Origin: Thalassotalea euphylliae
GTDB taxonomy: Bacteria; Pseudomonadota; Gammaproteobacteria; Enterobacterales; Alteromonadaceae
NCBI RefSeq assembly: GCF_003390375.1
Contig: NZ_QUOT01000001.1
Span: 496,001-560,000, forward strand
Direction: 5' to 3'
DNA: 64,000 nucleotides
A model generated the notes under the pieces. The model worked only from the letters and a program-made list of their open reading frames with translations. It was not told the DNA's origin and made no database searches. The first letter of the stretch is position 1; the number at the start of each line of letters is the position of its first letter. Position numbers and translations under genes: made by a program. Shown in pieces: positions 8,168 through 17,246 of this stretch.

Positions 8168-11100
8168 TTATGCTTTAGTTACTTTAATGCGATAGAAAAT
8201 ACTATACAGCACCGGCACAGCGACTAGGGTTAACAGCGTTGCAAATGCTAAGCCACCCATAATGGTCACTGACATATCGGCAAAGAAAGGGTCAGCGATC
8301 AACGGCATCACCCCTAAAATAGTGGTAATCGCCGCTAGCGATACAGGGCGTAAACGACTTAAGCTCGCATCGACAATTGCCACACCTTTTGCTTTACCTT
8401 CTTCAATTTGCAAATCAATTTCTTCCAGCAACACAATGGCATTTTTGATTAACATGCCGAATAAACTCAAGAAACCAAGCAACGACATAAAGCCAAATGG
8501 TAAGTCAGCAATTAATAAACCTGCGACTACACCAACAATTGCCATTGGCACTACAAGCCAAATGATTAACGGCTGACGAGTACGGCCAAATAGCAGTACG
8601 CTAATAATAAACATCACCAAGAAACCTAGCGGCAAGCCTTTACCTAGTGCCGCTTGTGCATCGCGTGAAGACTCAAACTCACCACCCCACTCTAAGTGGT
8701 AGCCGTCAGGCAGTTCAATAGCTTCTATCAGTGGACGCATGCGGTTAAACGCTGCTCCTGCCGTTTCGTTATAACCCGCTTCCGCCATGACGGTAATGGT
8801 TCTAACGCGATCGCGACGGTTAATCAGCATTTCTTCACTATCGAAATTGGTATTGCCACTGACCTGGCGAAATGGAATATAAGTGCGTTGACTGGCGCTC
8901 CATACTAAACCATTTTCTAGCTCGCTAAGTTGCGCTGGTCCCGACTCACCCTGAGTTACTCGATTTTTCGCCACAATGGGGTATAAATAATCGCCCTCTT
9001 GCAACTGCCCTACAGTTAACCCATTAGTGTAGAACTGCACAGTTTGATTAAAGTCACTGCGCGAAACCCCAGCCATACCCGCTGCGTTAATGTCATATTC
9101 AGGCATTAACACCATGCCTTTAGTTCGCCAATTATGGCGGACGTCTCGAATATTACCGTCTTGCTGATACAAGGTTTTTGCTTGCTCGGCTAAATCTCTT
9201 AGCACCACAGGATCTGGCCCTGAAAAGCGCACTTGCAGTTTAGCGCCTGAACTTGGGCCAAATTGCATAACTTCTGGGTAGTAATTAGCGTTCGGATTAA
9301 TTGCTTGTAATCGCTCGCCCAAGTCTTTTGCAATGCGAGGAATATCTTTCGCATCGTCAACACGTACTAAGTACATGCCGTAACTTTCATTAGGCAATTG
9401 CGGCCCGTAAACTAAGGTAAAACGCTCTGCGCCACGGCCAATGAAAGTCGTTAATGAGCTTACACCTTCAGTTTCCAGAATAAGTGATTCGCCAGCCTTC
9501 ATGTACTTTTCTGTTGCTCGAATGTCGCTATCTTGTGGGCCCCAGTAATGGATAAAAAAGTTAGGAGTGTTCGATGGAGGGAAAAAGCCTTGTTTGATCA
9601 AACCAAAACTTGCATAAGCACCAACAGTGATCACCAGCAATACAAGTATTGACAAGCCACGGTAATGCAACGCATTGCGCAATAAGACGAGATACCCACG
9701 ATGGAAGAAAGAGTGCTGCTCATGTTCCGTTTCAGTTTCTGCAACTTTGTAAAAGTATTTGCCTAATAACGGGGTTAACGACACCGCGAGTACCCAACTT
9801 AACATCAGTGAAATGAACACAACCGCAAACAGTGAGAATAAGAACTCACCTGTTGCGTCATCAGACAAGCCGATCCCACTAAATGCCGCAATACCAATAA
9901 TGGTCGCGCCTAAAAGTGGCCATTGAGTGCGCTTTACAATAAAACTGGCTGATTCTAGTGCGGACTTGCCTTTTTCCATACGCAACATCATGCCTTCAGC
10001 AACCACAATGGCATTATCGACCAGCATACCCATCGCGATCACCATAGCACCAAGCGAAATACGCTCTAGTTGTAGGCCATACAGCCACATAATCAGTACT
10101 GTACCCAACACTGTGACAAGCAAGGTGCCACCAACTACGACGCCTGAACGCCAACCCATAAAAATACATAGCGCTATCGTTACCACAGCAACCGACATTT
10201 CAAGGTTTAAAATAAAACCATCAACCGCTTTATCAACGATTTTTGCTTGGTTATAGATAGGCGATACATCGATACCCGCAGGCAAACTAGCAAGTACATT
10301 CGCAAGTTTTGCTTGAATTCGCTCGCCAACTTCCACAATGTTGACATCGTTTTGCGCCGAAATACTTAGGGTTATCGCACTTTCGCCATTGTAGCGCTTA
10401 AGATCAGAAGGAATATCAACAGGTTGTAAACTTAACGTCGCAACATCTTTGATTTTGATCGACGCATTGCGACCGGGTAAAACAAAAGAAATATTCTCAA
10501 TTTCAGCTATTTTGTCAGTTGCCGCAGATACCGGAATACGAATTTGCTTGTCACCTACGTATAAACGACCACCCGCAAACGGCTTTAAGTTACTCGTAAG
10601 AATTTGTTCAATATCAGGAAATGAAAGTCCTAAACCGGCAATTTGATAAAGGTCAATCTCCGCAACAATTTGCTCTTCTAGAATGCCGCTAACAGCAACT
10701 TTTGCGACGCCATCTACCGTTAATAACTCACGGCGAATAATGCGCGAAAATTCACGCATTTGGTAAGCGGAAAAATCTGGTGCAGTAAGTGCGTAGTAAA
10801 TACCAAATACATCACCAAAATCATCAATCACTACCGGCTGGCTTGCTCCTAACGGTAAATTTGCTCTTACATCACGCAAACGTTTGCGCAATTCATCCCA
10901 GATTTGCGGTAGCAGTGGTCCGTCAAGGTTCGACTTTACTTCCATGGTAATGCGTGAAAAGCCAGGTTTACTCTCTGATTCTACGCGATCAAGTTGCCAC
11001 ATTTGTTGCAGCGCAATTTCCAGTTGCTCCGTAACTTCTTTTTCAACCTTTTCCGCATTTGCGCCCGGATAATAGGTCATGATCACCGCTTGTTTGATGG

Positions 11101-11221
11101 TAAAAGCAGGATCTTCCAAACGGCCAATATCATTTAGGCCAATGACACCACCAACCAAGAAACACAGGGTAATAAGCCAAACATTAATCGGCCGAGTAAG
11201 TGAATAACGTGCGATATCCAT
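8168..11221 (-). CDS. RND efflux permease (AcrB/HAE family)
   Basis: A 1017-residue inner-membrane protein with the RND layout: TM1 at residues 12-30, a large periplasmic porter loop to about residue 330, TM2-6 with the proton-relay region (GMLVDNAIVVAEGM, about residues 395-410), TM7 near residue 525, a second periplasmic loop, and TM8-12 including LLGFLSLFGMLIKNAIVLLEE. It pumps drugs, solvents or other amphipaths out with H+ antiport, together with an adaptor and an outer-membrane channel. No TolC-type gene is adjacent. The adaptor gene ends 1 base upstream, so both are in one operon. Substrate unknown. Confidence 0.95.
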   Translation of the reverse strand: MDIARYSLTRPINVWLITLCFLVGGVIGLNDIGRLEDPAFTIKQAVIMTYYPGANAEKVEKEVTEQLEIALQQMWQLDRVESESKPGFSRITMEVKSNLDGPLLPQIWDELRKRLRDVRANLPLGASQPVVIDDFGDVFGIYYALTAPDFSAYQMREFSRIIRRELLTVDGVAKVAVSGILEEQIVAEIDLYQIAGLGLSFPDIEQILTSNLKPFAGGRLYVGDKQIRIPVSAATDKIAEIENISFVLPGRNASIKIKDVATLSLQPVDIPSDLKRYNGESAITLSISAQNDVNIVEVGERIQAKLANVLASLPAGIDVSPIYNQAKIVDKAVDGFILNLEMSVAVVTIALCIFMGWRSGVVVGGTLLVTVLGTVLIMWLYGLQLERISLGAMVIAMGMLVDNAIVVAEGMMLRMEKGKSALESASFIVKRTQWPLLGATIIGIAAFSGIGLSDDATGEFLFSLFAVVFISLMLSWVLAVSLTPLLGKYFYKVAETETEHEQHSFFHRGYLVLLRNALHYRGLSILVLLVITVGAYASFGLIKQGFFPPSNTPNFFIHYWGPQDSDIRATEKYMKAGESLILETEGVSSLTTFIGRGAERFTLVYGPQLPNESYGMYLVRVDDAKDIPRIAKDLGERLQAINPNANYYPEVMQFGPSSGAKLQVRFSGPDPVVLRDLAEQAKTLYQQDGNIRDVRHNWRTKGMVLMPEYDINAAGMAGVSRSDFNQTVQFYTNGLTVGQLQEGDYLYPIVAKNRVTQGESGPAQLSELENGLVWSASQRTYIPFRQVSGNTNFDSEEMLINRRDRVRTITVMAEAGYNETAGAAFNRMRPLIEAIELPDGYHLEWGGEFESSRDAQAALGKGLPLGFLVMFIISVLLFGRTRQPLIIWLVVPMAIVGVVAGLLIADLPFGFMSLLGFLSLFGMLIKNAIVLLEEIDLQIEEGKAKGVAIVDASLSRLRPVSLAAITTILGVMPLIADPFFADMSVTIMGGLAFATLLTLVAVPVLYSIFYRIKVTKA

Positions 11222-11222
11222 A

Positions 11223-12269
11223 TTAGAAATCCGCCTGATATTCTTTAACTTTTAACCCTTCGCGCATTTGCTGAACAGCCGCTGAAACAACCTTGTCACC
11301 AGCTTTTAAGCCTTTGCCAATTAGTGCAAATTCACCGCTAATTGCAGCAATTTCAACAGATGCCTTAGCCACGGTATTTGTGTTTTTATCGAACTGCCAG
11401 ACAAAAAATCCGCTGTCTTTACTCCCTGTTAGAGCATTTAACGGTACCACGAGTGCTGCTTGGCTTTCGTGAACGTCACTTACTTTAACGGTTGCACGAG
11501 AACCTGGGTAAAAGAGCTCCGACGCTTCGCCGTCAATTGCAAACGTAATTTTGTACGTTTGAGCAATCGGATCAGGTGTTGTTTCATGCTCAACATAGTG
11601 AATATCAAATACTTGCTGCTCATGACCAATCACAGAGGCTGTCGCCTTAATTTCGCGATTACCTGCATTGGACGTCATTACGCGCTCAGGTACTTCAAAT
11701 GAAAAATATAGCTCTGAACGATCTTGGATATTTGCAACGGTATCACCAGCACGAATATAGCTGTTGTTTTCAATAGAGCGTGTGCCAATAACGGCATCAA
11801 AAGGTGAACGAATTGTGCAGTAGCTTAAATCTTGCTCGGCATCTTCAAGGGCTATTTTGGTGAGCGTAAATAGTGATTGCGCATCATCTAACTCGCGTTG
11901 TGAAGCAACGTTCTTTGCGTGAACTTCTTCAATGCGGCGCAGTGCTCTAGCGGCATCTTGATGGCGAGTTCGACTTTCTTCAACCTTACGACGAAATGGT
12001 GCCGGATCAATTCTTGCCAGCACTTCACCTTTTTTCACTAGGCTACCTTCGATAAGGTTTTCTTCAATTAAGCGGCCAGAGACTTCAAATTTAACATCAA
12101 CGTCTTTTACTGCTGAAACAATCGCAGGAAACTCATAAACTTCATTAATATTTGTTGCATTAACTTCGGTTAATTGCACAACTAATGGCGGCTTTTCAGC
12201 CACTTCTACAGATTGCTCTGAACACGCTTGTAAAGTAAGCGCCATCATCACGATTAAAATACGAAACAC
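11223..12269 (-). CDS. RND periplasmic adaptor lipoprotein (MFP family)
   Basis: A 348-residue membrane fusion protein. A short signal ends in a lipobox, LTLQAC (Cys16), predicting anchoring to the inner membrane. A barrel-sandwich/lipoyl half (residues about 45-80, VDVKFEVSGRLIEENLIEGS) is followed by an alpha-hairpin (about 90-140), the second lipoyl half (CTIRSPFDAVIGTRSIE) and beta-barrel and proximal domains. It links the RND permease to an outer-membrane channel. It is the first gene of the operon and is divergent from a TetR regulator with a palindrome between them. Confidence 0.93.
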   Translation of the reverse strand: MFRILIVMMALTLQACSEQSVEVAEKPPLVVQLTEVNATNINEVYEFPAIVSAVKDVDVKFEVSGRLIEENLIEGSLVKKGEVLARIDPAPFRRKVEESRTRHQDAARALRRIEEVHAKNVASQRELDDAQSLFTLTKIALEDAEQDLSYCTIRSPFDAVIGTRSIENNSYIRAGDTVANIQDRSELYFSFEVPERVMTSNAGNREIKATASVIGHEQQVFDIHYVEHETTPDPIAQTYKITFAIDGEASELFYPGSRATVKVSDVHESQAALVVPLNALTGSKDSGFFVWQFDKNTNTVAKASVEIAAISGEFALIGKGLKAGDKVVSAAVQQMREGLKVKEYQADF

Positions 12270-12466
12270 ATCAACTCCAGTAGTTTGTTACATACCAACA
12301 ATGGAAATTTTTAAGCTGAGTAAGGCAGCAATTTGGGGTTAGCCTTTTATAGCTTGTTGGGGCTTGGCATAGCTTGCTGAATTAATAGCGACTAGCCCGC
12401 CGTTTTAACCACACTCAAAAGTAATTTGTGTAAACACTAGGTTTACATCATGATAGGCATGCTAAC

Positions 12467-12501
12467 ACAGGTTTACACATTTGCATAATGTGTAAACCTG
12501 T
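12467..12501. promoter_or_regulatory. palindromic operator between RND operon and tetR
   Basis: A perfect 14-bp inverted repeat (ACAGGTTTACACAT at 12467-12480, its complement at 12488-12501) is separated by 7 bases. A related half-site pair, GTGTAAACACTAGGTTTACA, lies just upstream at about 12428-12447. The location between divergent tetR and efflux genes is that of a TetR-family operator. Binding by the adjacent regulator is inferred. Confidence 0.8.
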
Positions 12502-12569
12502 TTCGTATTTGTATTGTTTATGCATAGACAACACATTATTATTAGCGCATCTATGACCTTCCGCTTGGA

Positions 12570-13154
12570 TTGATTGTTTTGCCTAAATCAGTTGGAAAAA
12601 TTGTAAGTGCCGCACGAGAATGCTTTTTTCAGCATGGCTATCACGCCAGTAATGTCTCGTTGATTGCGCGGTATGCAGGTATTTCACGAGCGACGATTTA
12701 TAAAAACTTCAGCTCAAAAGAAGCCTTGTTCCAAGCCATGGTACAACGCCAATTTGCTGAATATGATATTGCGTTAAGCGAATACGCCGAAGCGAACGCG
12801 GATTTTTGGCAAGAAACAGAAAACCTGTTTGTTAATCGCTGCCAAGGCGTATTTGACGATATTTCAAGCCAAGTCATTCGAACTGAATTGGTTCATGCGG
12901 GTCACTCCCTTTGCCAAGCGCTTATGGACAAAGAGCAAGAAGATATGCTGGGCGTTATTATTAACCGTATTGAACAAGAGATCGCCGCAAATCGTTTAAC
13001 CCTTGAAAGAATCAACATGACATCAGCACAATTTGCGAGTGCGATGCAATCAATGCCAATTGGTATTTTCTTTTCCAGCAACGAGGCAAATGATTTAGGC
13101 TCGCTAAAACAAGTATTAACTATCTTCCGCGTTGCAACCGAAATAAGTAACTAG
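12570..13154 (+). CDS. TetR/AcrR-family regulator
   Basis: A 194-residue protein with an N-terminal TetR helix-turn-helix (about residues 8-54: IVSAARECFFQHGYHASNVSLIA, then ISRATIYKNF), and a helical ligand-binding C-terminal domain. It most likely represses the divergent RND operon and responds to pump substrates. No ATG or GTG is in frame after the upstream stop at 12525, so the likely start is TTG at 12570 (or TTG at 12579); a weak start may keep the repressor level low. An ATG at 12553 is out of frame and closes after six codons. Confidence 0.88.
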   Translation: MIVLPKSVGKIVSAARECFFQHGYHASNVSLIARYAGISRATIYKNFSSKEALFQAMVQRQFAEYDIALSEYAEANADFWQETENLFVNRCQGVFDDISSQVIRTELVHAGHSLCQALMDKEQEDMLGVIINRIEQEIAANRLTLERINMTSAQFASAMQSMPIGIFFSSNEANDLGSLKQVLTIFRVATEISN

Positions 13155-13336
13155 GCAGCAGGGTTTTAAAAACTGGTTAGTTCGGCTACTTTTTTCACAT
13201 CCAGCAAAGTCAAACTTTCATTTACGCGCAAACATTACTTCAAGTTATAGCCTGTTCACCCAATGGAATAGATATCACTATTATCACCAAGATATACTGC
13301 TAAAATCATTACAAAAATAACCATAGCAGGCAGCCC

Positions 13337-15448
13337 ATGAGCAAACTATTTTCGCCGAAATTATTGAGCTTGGCGACCCTCGCCCTTTCATTGTCTCCTT
13401 CATTTATTAGTTATGCCGACACAAGGTTTAGCGCAAAGGTTGCAGATGAAAACAACCAACCTATTGCAGGCGTAGACGTTAGCATTAACGGGCAAAAAGT
13501 TCGCTCGAACCAACGGGGTGAGTTCACGCTTAATTTGCCAGAGCAAAATTACTATCAAGTAACGTTAAGCAAAGGTGACTACTACCAACGCGTTCATACC
13601 TTTAGTTATAAAGAGCTGAAAAACCTTAACACCAAAGCACCATTTCAATTGATTGAGAAAAAGAGCGGTCGAGTGATGTTTGCCTTTGGTGGCGACGTGA
13701 TGATGGGGAGACGTTACTACAAACCCTACTTTGACGATCCTGTACTGATCAAGCCTGATTCAATTTTGCCTGACAGCAAAGCCTTAGTTGAACACGTAAA
13801 ACCCTACATGGCCTTGGCCGATATCGCTGCCGTTAACCTTGAAACTCAATTAGCAGCAGACGAGCCAACACAGCGCCTGCAAAAGTCGGTGACCTTTTAT
13901 TCAGCGCCAGAAACCGTTACCGCATTGCAATGGGCAGGCATTGATTACGTTACTTTAGGCAACAACCATACATTCGATTACATGGACGAAGGGTTAACAT
14001 CAACACTAAACGCTCTAAACGAAGCCAAACTCCCCTATTCTGGTGCTGGTTATAACGAAGCAGAAGCGCTCACCCCCTACAATATGACAGTCAACAATCA
14101 ACCACTGGCACTTTTGGGCTACGTTGGCTGGCATGGTGGTAAAAAGCCAACGCAAACGGCAGATGCCCATCAAGGTGGTGCGGCGTTTGGCAATATGGAA
14201 AATATTAAACAATCGGTAAGCGACGCCAAACAACAAGGTAACTTGCCTATCGTGCAGTATCACGGCGGCCTAGAGTACGTTAAAGAGCCAACCGGCGTTA
14301 CCGAACAGCGCTTAAAATCGGCCGTGGATAACGGCGCAGCACTGGTGGTTGCACATCACCCACACGTAACCCAAGGCATTGAGTTGTATAGCGGAAACTT
14401 AATTGCCTATTCAATGGGCAACTTTATTTTCGACCAAAACTTTAGTGCGACACAACACAGCTACATCTTGTATGTTTGGCTAGATAATGGCGAATTTAGT
14501 CGCGCAGAGTTAGTGCCAATTTATGTAAAAGACTACAAGCCGACACCAGCTATGGACGACGAACGCAATCGCGCACTAACTCGTATCGCTACCTTGTCGG
14601 CAAAACGTAACACACATATTGCTAATCACCATGGACATGGCGTTATTTCTGCATCAAACACCGCGAAACAAAAAACAAATAAGAATGCCGAAGAAAATAC
14701 AGAGCGCAATACTGCACAAGCATATCGCCTAGATGTTAGCAAGATGACTACATTGCCAATTCCCTACAAAGCTTGGTCTGAGCACATTCAAAAAATTGAA
14801 TTACCAAACGCTGACTTACCAAACAATGATTTGCAATATCGTTTGGGTAGTAACTTAGTCAATGGCAGCGACTTTGAACAATTCACTTGGTTTAACGCGC
14901 CAGAGCGCAATTTCAAATTACCTAAGCAATGGCAATTGGTTGCAGACGGTTATCAAAGCAAACAAGCGATGCAATTAACCGTAGATAAAAATTCGACAAG
15001 CATATTTGGCATGAAACACTTTCGCCGCGTTTACGCAGCGGATAATCCAATGACCATGACCGTACAAGCAAAAACAGATAAGCCTGTGAAGGTGAATGTT
15101 TATTGGCAAGGCCGTAAAAGCGGGCAAAAACTGCTAGATGCCTACGCCGAAAGCCCTAAACACTTTATTCAATCGTTTGAACTAACCCCAAGTAATGATT
15201 GGCAAGCGCTTGAAGTTGGCTTTGACTCACCGCGTATACGATATCGCAGTTACCGTGTGCTCGTTGAGTTTGAGAATATGAAAAACAGTGGCGCTAATGT
15301 GTTGTTAGATAACTTTGCATTAGTTGAATGGCATACCGCGTTCCAGCAAAACGTTAAACCATTTACCCTAGATGAAGATGGCCAAATGGCTGACTATATT
15401 GGCGTGAATAAAACAGCTAGCAAAGCAATAACAATAAGAAGCCACTAG
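13337..15448 (+). CDS. CapA-like metallophosphatase-fold protein with N-terminal carboxypeptidase-regulatory-like domain
   Basis: A 703-residue exported protein. A signal peptide covers about residues 1-27; a beta-sandwich like the carboxypeptidase regulatory domain spans about 30-110; the CapA (PGA_cap) domain spans about 112-390 with metal-binding motifs FGGDVMMGR, NLETQLA, LGNNHTFDY and AHHPHVTQG; residues 390-470 are low-complexity and polar; the last 230 residues look like a carbohydrate-binding-type beta domain. CapA proteins act in poly-gamma-glutamate or other surface polymer processing, but no capB/capC genes are near, so the role is open. Its terminator is now on the far side of an IS481 insertion. 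Confidence 0.85.
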   Translation: MSKLFSPKLLSLATLALSLSPSFISYADTRFSAKVADENNQPIAGVDVSINGQKVRSNQRGEFTLNLPEQNYYQVTLSKGDYYQRVHTFSYKELKNLNTKAPFQLIEKKSGRVMFAFGGDVMMGRRYYKPYFDDPVLIKPDSILPDSKALVEHVKPYMALADIAAVNLETQLAADEPTQRLQKSVTFYSAPETVTALQWAGIDYVTLGNNHTFDYMDEGLTSTLNALNEAKLPYSGAGYNEAEALTPYNMTVNNQPLALLGYVGWHGGKKPTQTADAHQGGAAFGNMENIKQSVSDAKQQGNLPIVQYHGGLEYVKEPTGVTEQRLKSAVDNGAALVVAHHPHVTQGIELYSGNLIAYSMGNFIFDQNFSATQHSYILYVWLDNGEFSRAELVPIYVKDYKPTPAMDDERNRALTRIATLSAKRNTHIANHHGHGVISASNTAKQKTNKNAEENTERNTAQAYRLDVSKMTTLPIPYKAWSEHIQKIELPNADLPNNDLQYRLGSNLVNGSDFEQFTWFNAPERNFKLPKQWQLVADGYQSKQAMQLTVDKNSTSIFGMKHFRRVYAADNPMTMTVQAKTDKPVKVNVYWQGRKSGQKLLDAYAESPKHFIQSFELTPSNDWQALEVGFDSPRIRYRSYRVLVEFENMKNSGANVLLDNFALVEWHTAFQQNVKPFTLDEDGQMADYIGVNKTASKAITIRSH

Positions 15449-15476
15449 TTACTGATACTTATCACGAAAATCCACT

Positions 15477-15483
15477 CTTAAAA
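15477..15483. repeat. left target-site duplication of the IS481 element
   Basis: The heptamer CTTAAAA occurs immediately outside the left terminal repeat and again immediately outside the right one at 16689-16695, as expected from a staggered target cut. Confidence 0.85.
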
Positions 15484-16688
15484 TGAATTAGTTCAGACAA
15501 GATCTGACACATCTTCTTGAAAAGTAGAGAGTTACCCGTTTTGATAAAGGTGCTGAATCTTTAATCAAAACAAACAAAGAGGTAACTCTCATGCTTCATA
15601 CTAACAATCCAATCATTAAACACAAAGCAGGTTTGCTCAACCTAGCTGAAGAACTTGGTAATGTATCCAGAGCTTGCAAAGTGATGGGCGTATCACGAGA
15701 TACATTTTATCGTTATCAAGAGCTGGCTGAAGATGGCGGCATTGATGCGCTTATTGATAAGTCCCGCCGAAAACCAAATATAAAAAATCGTGTTGATGAA
15801 AAAACCGAAAAAGCAGTAATGGATTATGCCATTGAATACCCCGCGCACGGCCAAGTCAGAACCAGCAATGAACTTCGTAAGCAAGGCGTATTTGTATCTG
15901 CCAGTGGCGTGCGTTCAATCTGGTTGCGCCATGACTTAGAAAACTTCAAAAAACGGCTGAAAGCGCTTGAAGAGAAAGTCGCTAACGACGGCATCATTCT
16001 CACCGATGCTCAAGTTGCTGCACTTGAGAAGAAAAAGAACGATGATGAAGCTTGTGGCGAGATAGAAACGGCTCATCCGGGCTACCTAGGCTCACAGGAC
16101 ACGTTTTATGTGGGTAATCTAAAAGGTGTTGGCCGTATCTACCAGCAGACGTTCGTTGATACTTACAGCAAGGTTGCATTTGCCAAGCTCTACACAACGA
16201 AAACGCCAATCACTGCTGCTGACATACTCAACGACAAGGTTTTGCCTTACTTCGAGCAGCACGAGCTACCAATGTTACGCATTCTCACAGACCGAGGCAC
16301 TGAGTATTGTGGCAAGGTTGAACATCATGATTACCAGCTTTATCTAGCAATAAATGATATCGATCATACAAAAACGAAAGCGATGTCACCGCAGACAAAT
16401 GGTATCTGTGAACGTTTCCACAAAACAATATTGCAGGAGTTTTATCAGGTTACGTTCCGTAAGAGGCTCTATGGCTCGTTAGAGGAATTACAAAAGGATC
16501 TGGACGAATGGATGGTTTATTACAATAATGATCGAACTCATCAGGGCAAAATGTGCTGTGGCAGAACGCCACTTGAAACATTACTTGATGGAAAATCGAT
16601 TTGGGCTGAGAAGAATTTAGCTCAAATCTAAACTGACAGTCACCGATTGAAAAACGGGTAACTGTCAGATCAAGTCTGAACTAGTACA
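15484..16688. mobile_element. complete IS481-family insertion sequence, 1205 bp
   Basis: The ends are 26-bp imperfect inverted repeats (15484-15509 and 16663-16688, 22 of 26 matching) beginning with TG, flanked by a 7-bp duplication. A second inner inverted repeat, AGTTACCCGTTTT (15530-15542), has its perfect complement at 16651-16663. The single transposase gene is intact. The element is inserted just after capA, directly before that gene's terminator hairpin. Confidence 0.92.
15591..16631 (+). CDS. IS481-family transposase
   Basis: A 346-residue DDE transposase. An N-terminal helix-turn-helix (residues about 12-55, NLAEELGNVSRACKVMGVSR) is followed by a second DNA-binding region and the rve-type catalytic core. 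The DDE triad is visible as Asp in GSQDTFYVG, Asp in ILTDRGTEY and Glu in NGICERFHK. GAGG lies about 10 bases before the ATG. The frame is intact, so the element may be active. Confidence 0.93.
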   Translation: MLHTNNPIIKHKAGLLNLAEELGNVSRACKVMGVSRDTFYRYQELAEDGGIDALIDKSRRKPNIKNRVDEKTEKAVMDYAIEYPAHGQVRTSNELRKQGVFVSASGVRSIWLRHDLENFKKRLKALEEKVANDGIILTDAQVAALEKKKNDDEACGEIETAHPGYLGSQDTFYVGNLKGVGRIYQQTFVDTYSKVAFAKLYTTKTPITAADILNDKVLPYFEQHELPMLRILTDRGTEYCGKVEHHDYQLYLAINDIDHTKTKAMSPQTNGICERFHKTILQEFYQVTFRKRLYGSLEELQKDLDEWMVYYNNDRTHQGKMCCGRTPLETLLDGKSIWAEKNLAQI

Positions 16689-16695
16689 CTTAAAA
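16689..16695. repeat. right target-site duplication of the IS481 element
   Basis: CTTAAAA, identical to 15477-15483. Its last A bases form the beginning of the terminator stem that follows. Confidence 0.85.
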
Positions 16696-16730
16696 AGCTT
16701 ACTTGGTGAACTTCACTAAGTAAGCTTTTT
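16692..16730 (+). terminator. strong terminator, originally of capA
   Basis: A 13-bp perfect outer stem (AAAAAGCTTACTT and its complement) continues with only one mismatch into a near-complete hairpin and ends in a T run. It lies directly right of the IS481 element; with the insertion removed it would sit about 30 bases after the capA stop. Confidence 0.85.
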
Positions 16731-17038
16731 CTACCATAACAATTAATATTAGAGGTAAAGAATCTAGTTATTCTTTGCCTTGTACATGCTCTACCGCTAC
16801 TCTATTTCGCCAATTTTTTACTTACTGCGTTACAATGGCGATTATTAGTGAAAAGCCTATGCTCTTTTTTAGTGAATAACACTACACATCAGCTTTATAG
16901 CGCATTTAGCTATATAAAACCTAAAAAATATCTTCCCCTACACTAAAGGTTGCTCTTAAATTTTTTGGTTTTAAACCCAAGATAACAACACTGTATTTAT
17001 ATACATAAACAGGAAATTTAAACAATATTCAGGATCGT
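16731..17038. other. intergenic stretch without a recognised gene
   Basis: This AT-rich stretch precedes the repeated boxes upstream of the MATE gene. No open frame with family similarity and no attC- or attI-like structure was seen, and no integrase gene remains. Confidence 0.4.
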
Positions 17039-17176
17039 GGACATTTTGTCCAAGTTTATCCGCTGCTATATTAGCCAATGTTAAAACCCTTGAAATATTA
17101 TTAACCTAGCGTATGGTTAAAAATCATTAAGAATATTATTGGACAAAATGTCGGTATAAACTTGGACATTTTGTCG
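17039..17176. repeat. three GACA-N3-TGTC palindromic boxes
   Basis: Near-identical palindromes occur at 17039-17051 (GGACATTTTGTCC), 17141-17152 (GGACAAAATGTC) and 17164-17175 (GGACATTTTGTC). The flanks of the first and third form a longer inverted repeat: GTCCAAGTTTATCC (17048-17061) matches the complement of the bases before the third box (about 17153-17167). They lie 70 to 210 bases before the MATE gene. They could be operators or the multiple transposase-binding sites of a transposon end; the sequence does not decide. Confidence 0.7.
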
Positions 17177-17246
17177 GATAATAAATTGTTATGTTTTCAT
17201 CCACATCCGAGACCTTATCGAACTAGCAGAATTTCTGGAATTTTCT

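Noticed and set aside
8262..11072. Several plus-strand frames opposite the RND permease and adaptor
   Set aside because: Antisense shadows of a strongly conserved permease gene; compositionally odd and without recognisable motifs.
16731..17246. A search for attI or an integrase gene at the start of the array
   Set aside because: No tyrosine recombinase frame and no attI-like core were seen on either strand; the array is treated as integrase-less.
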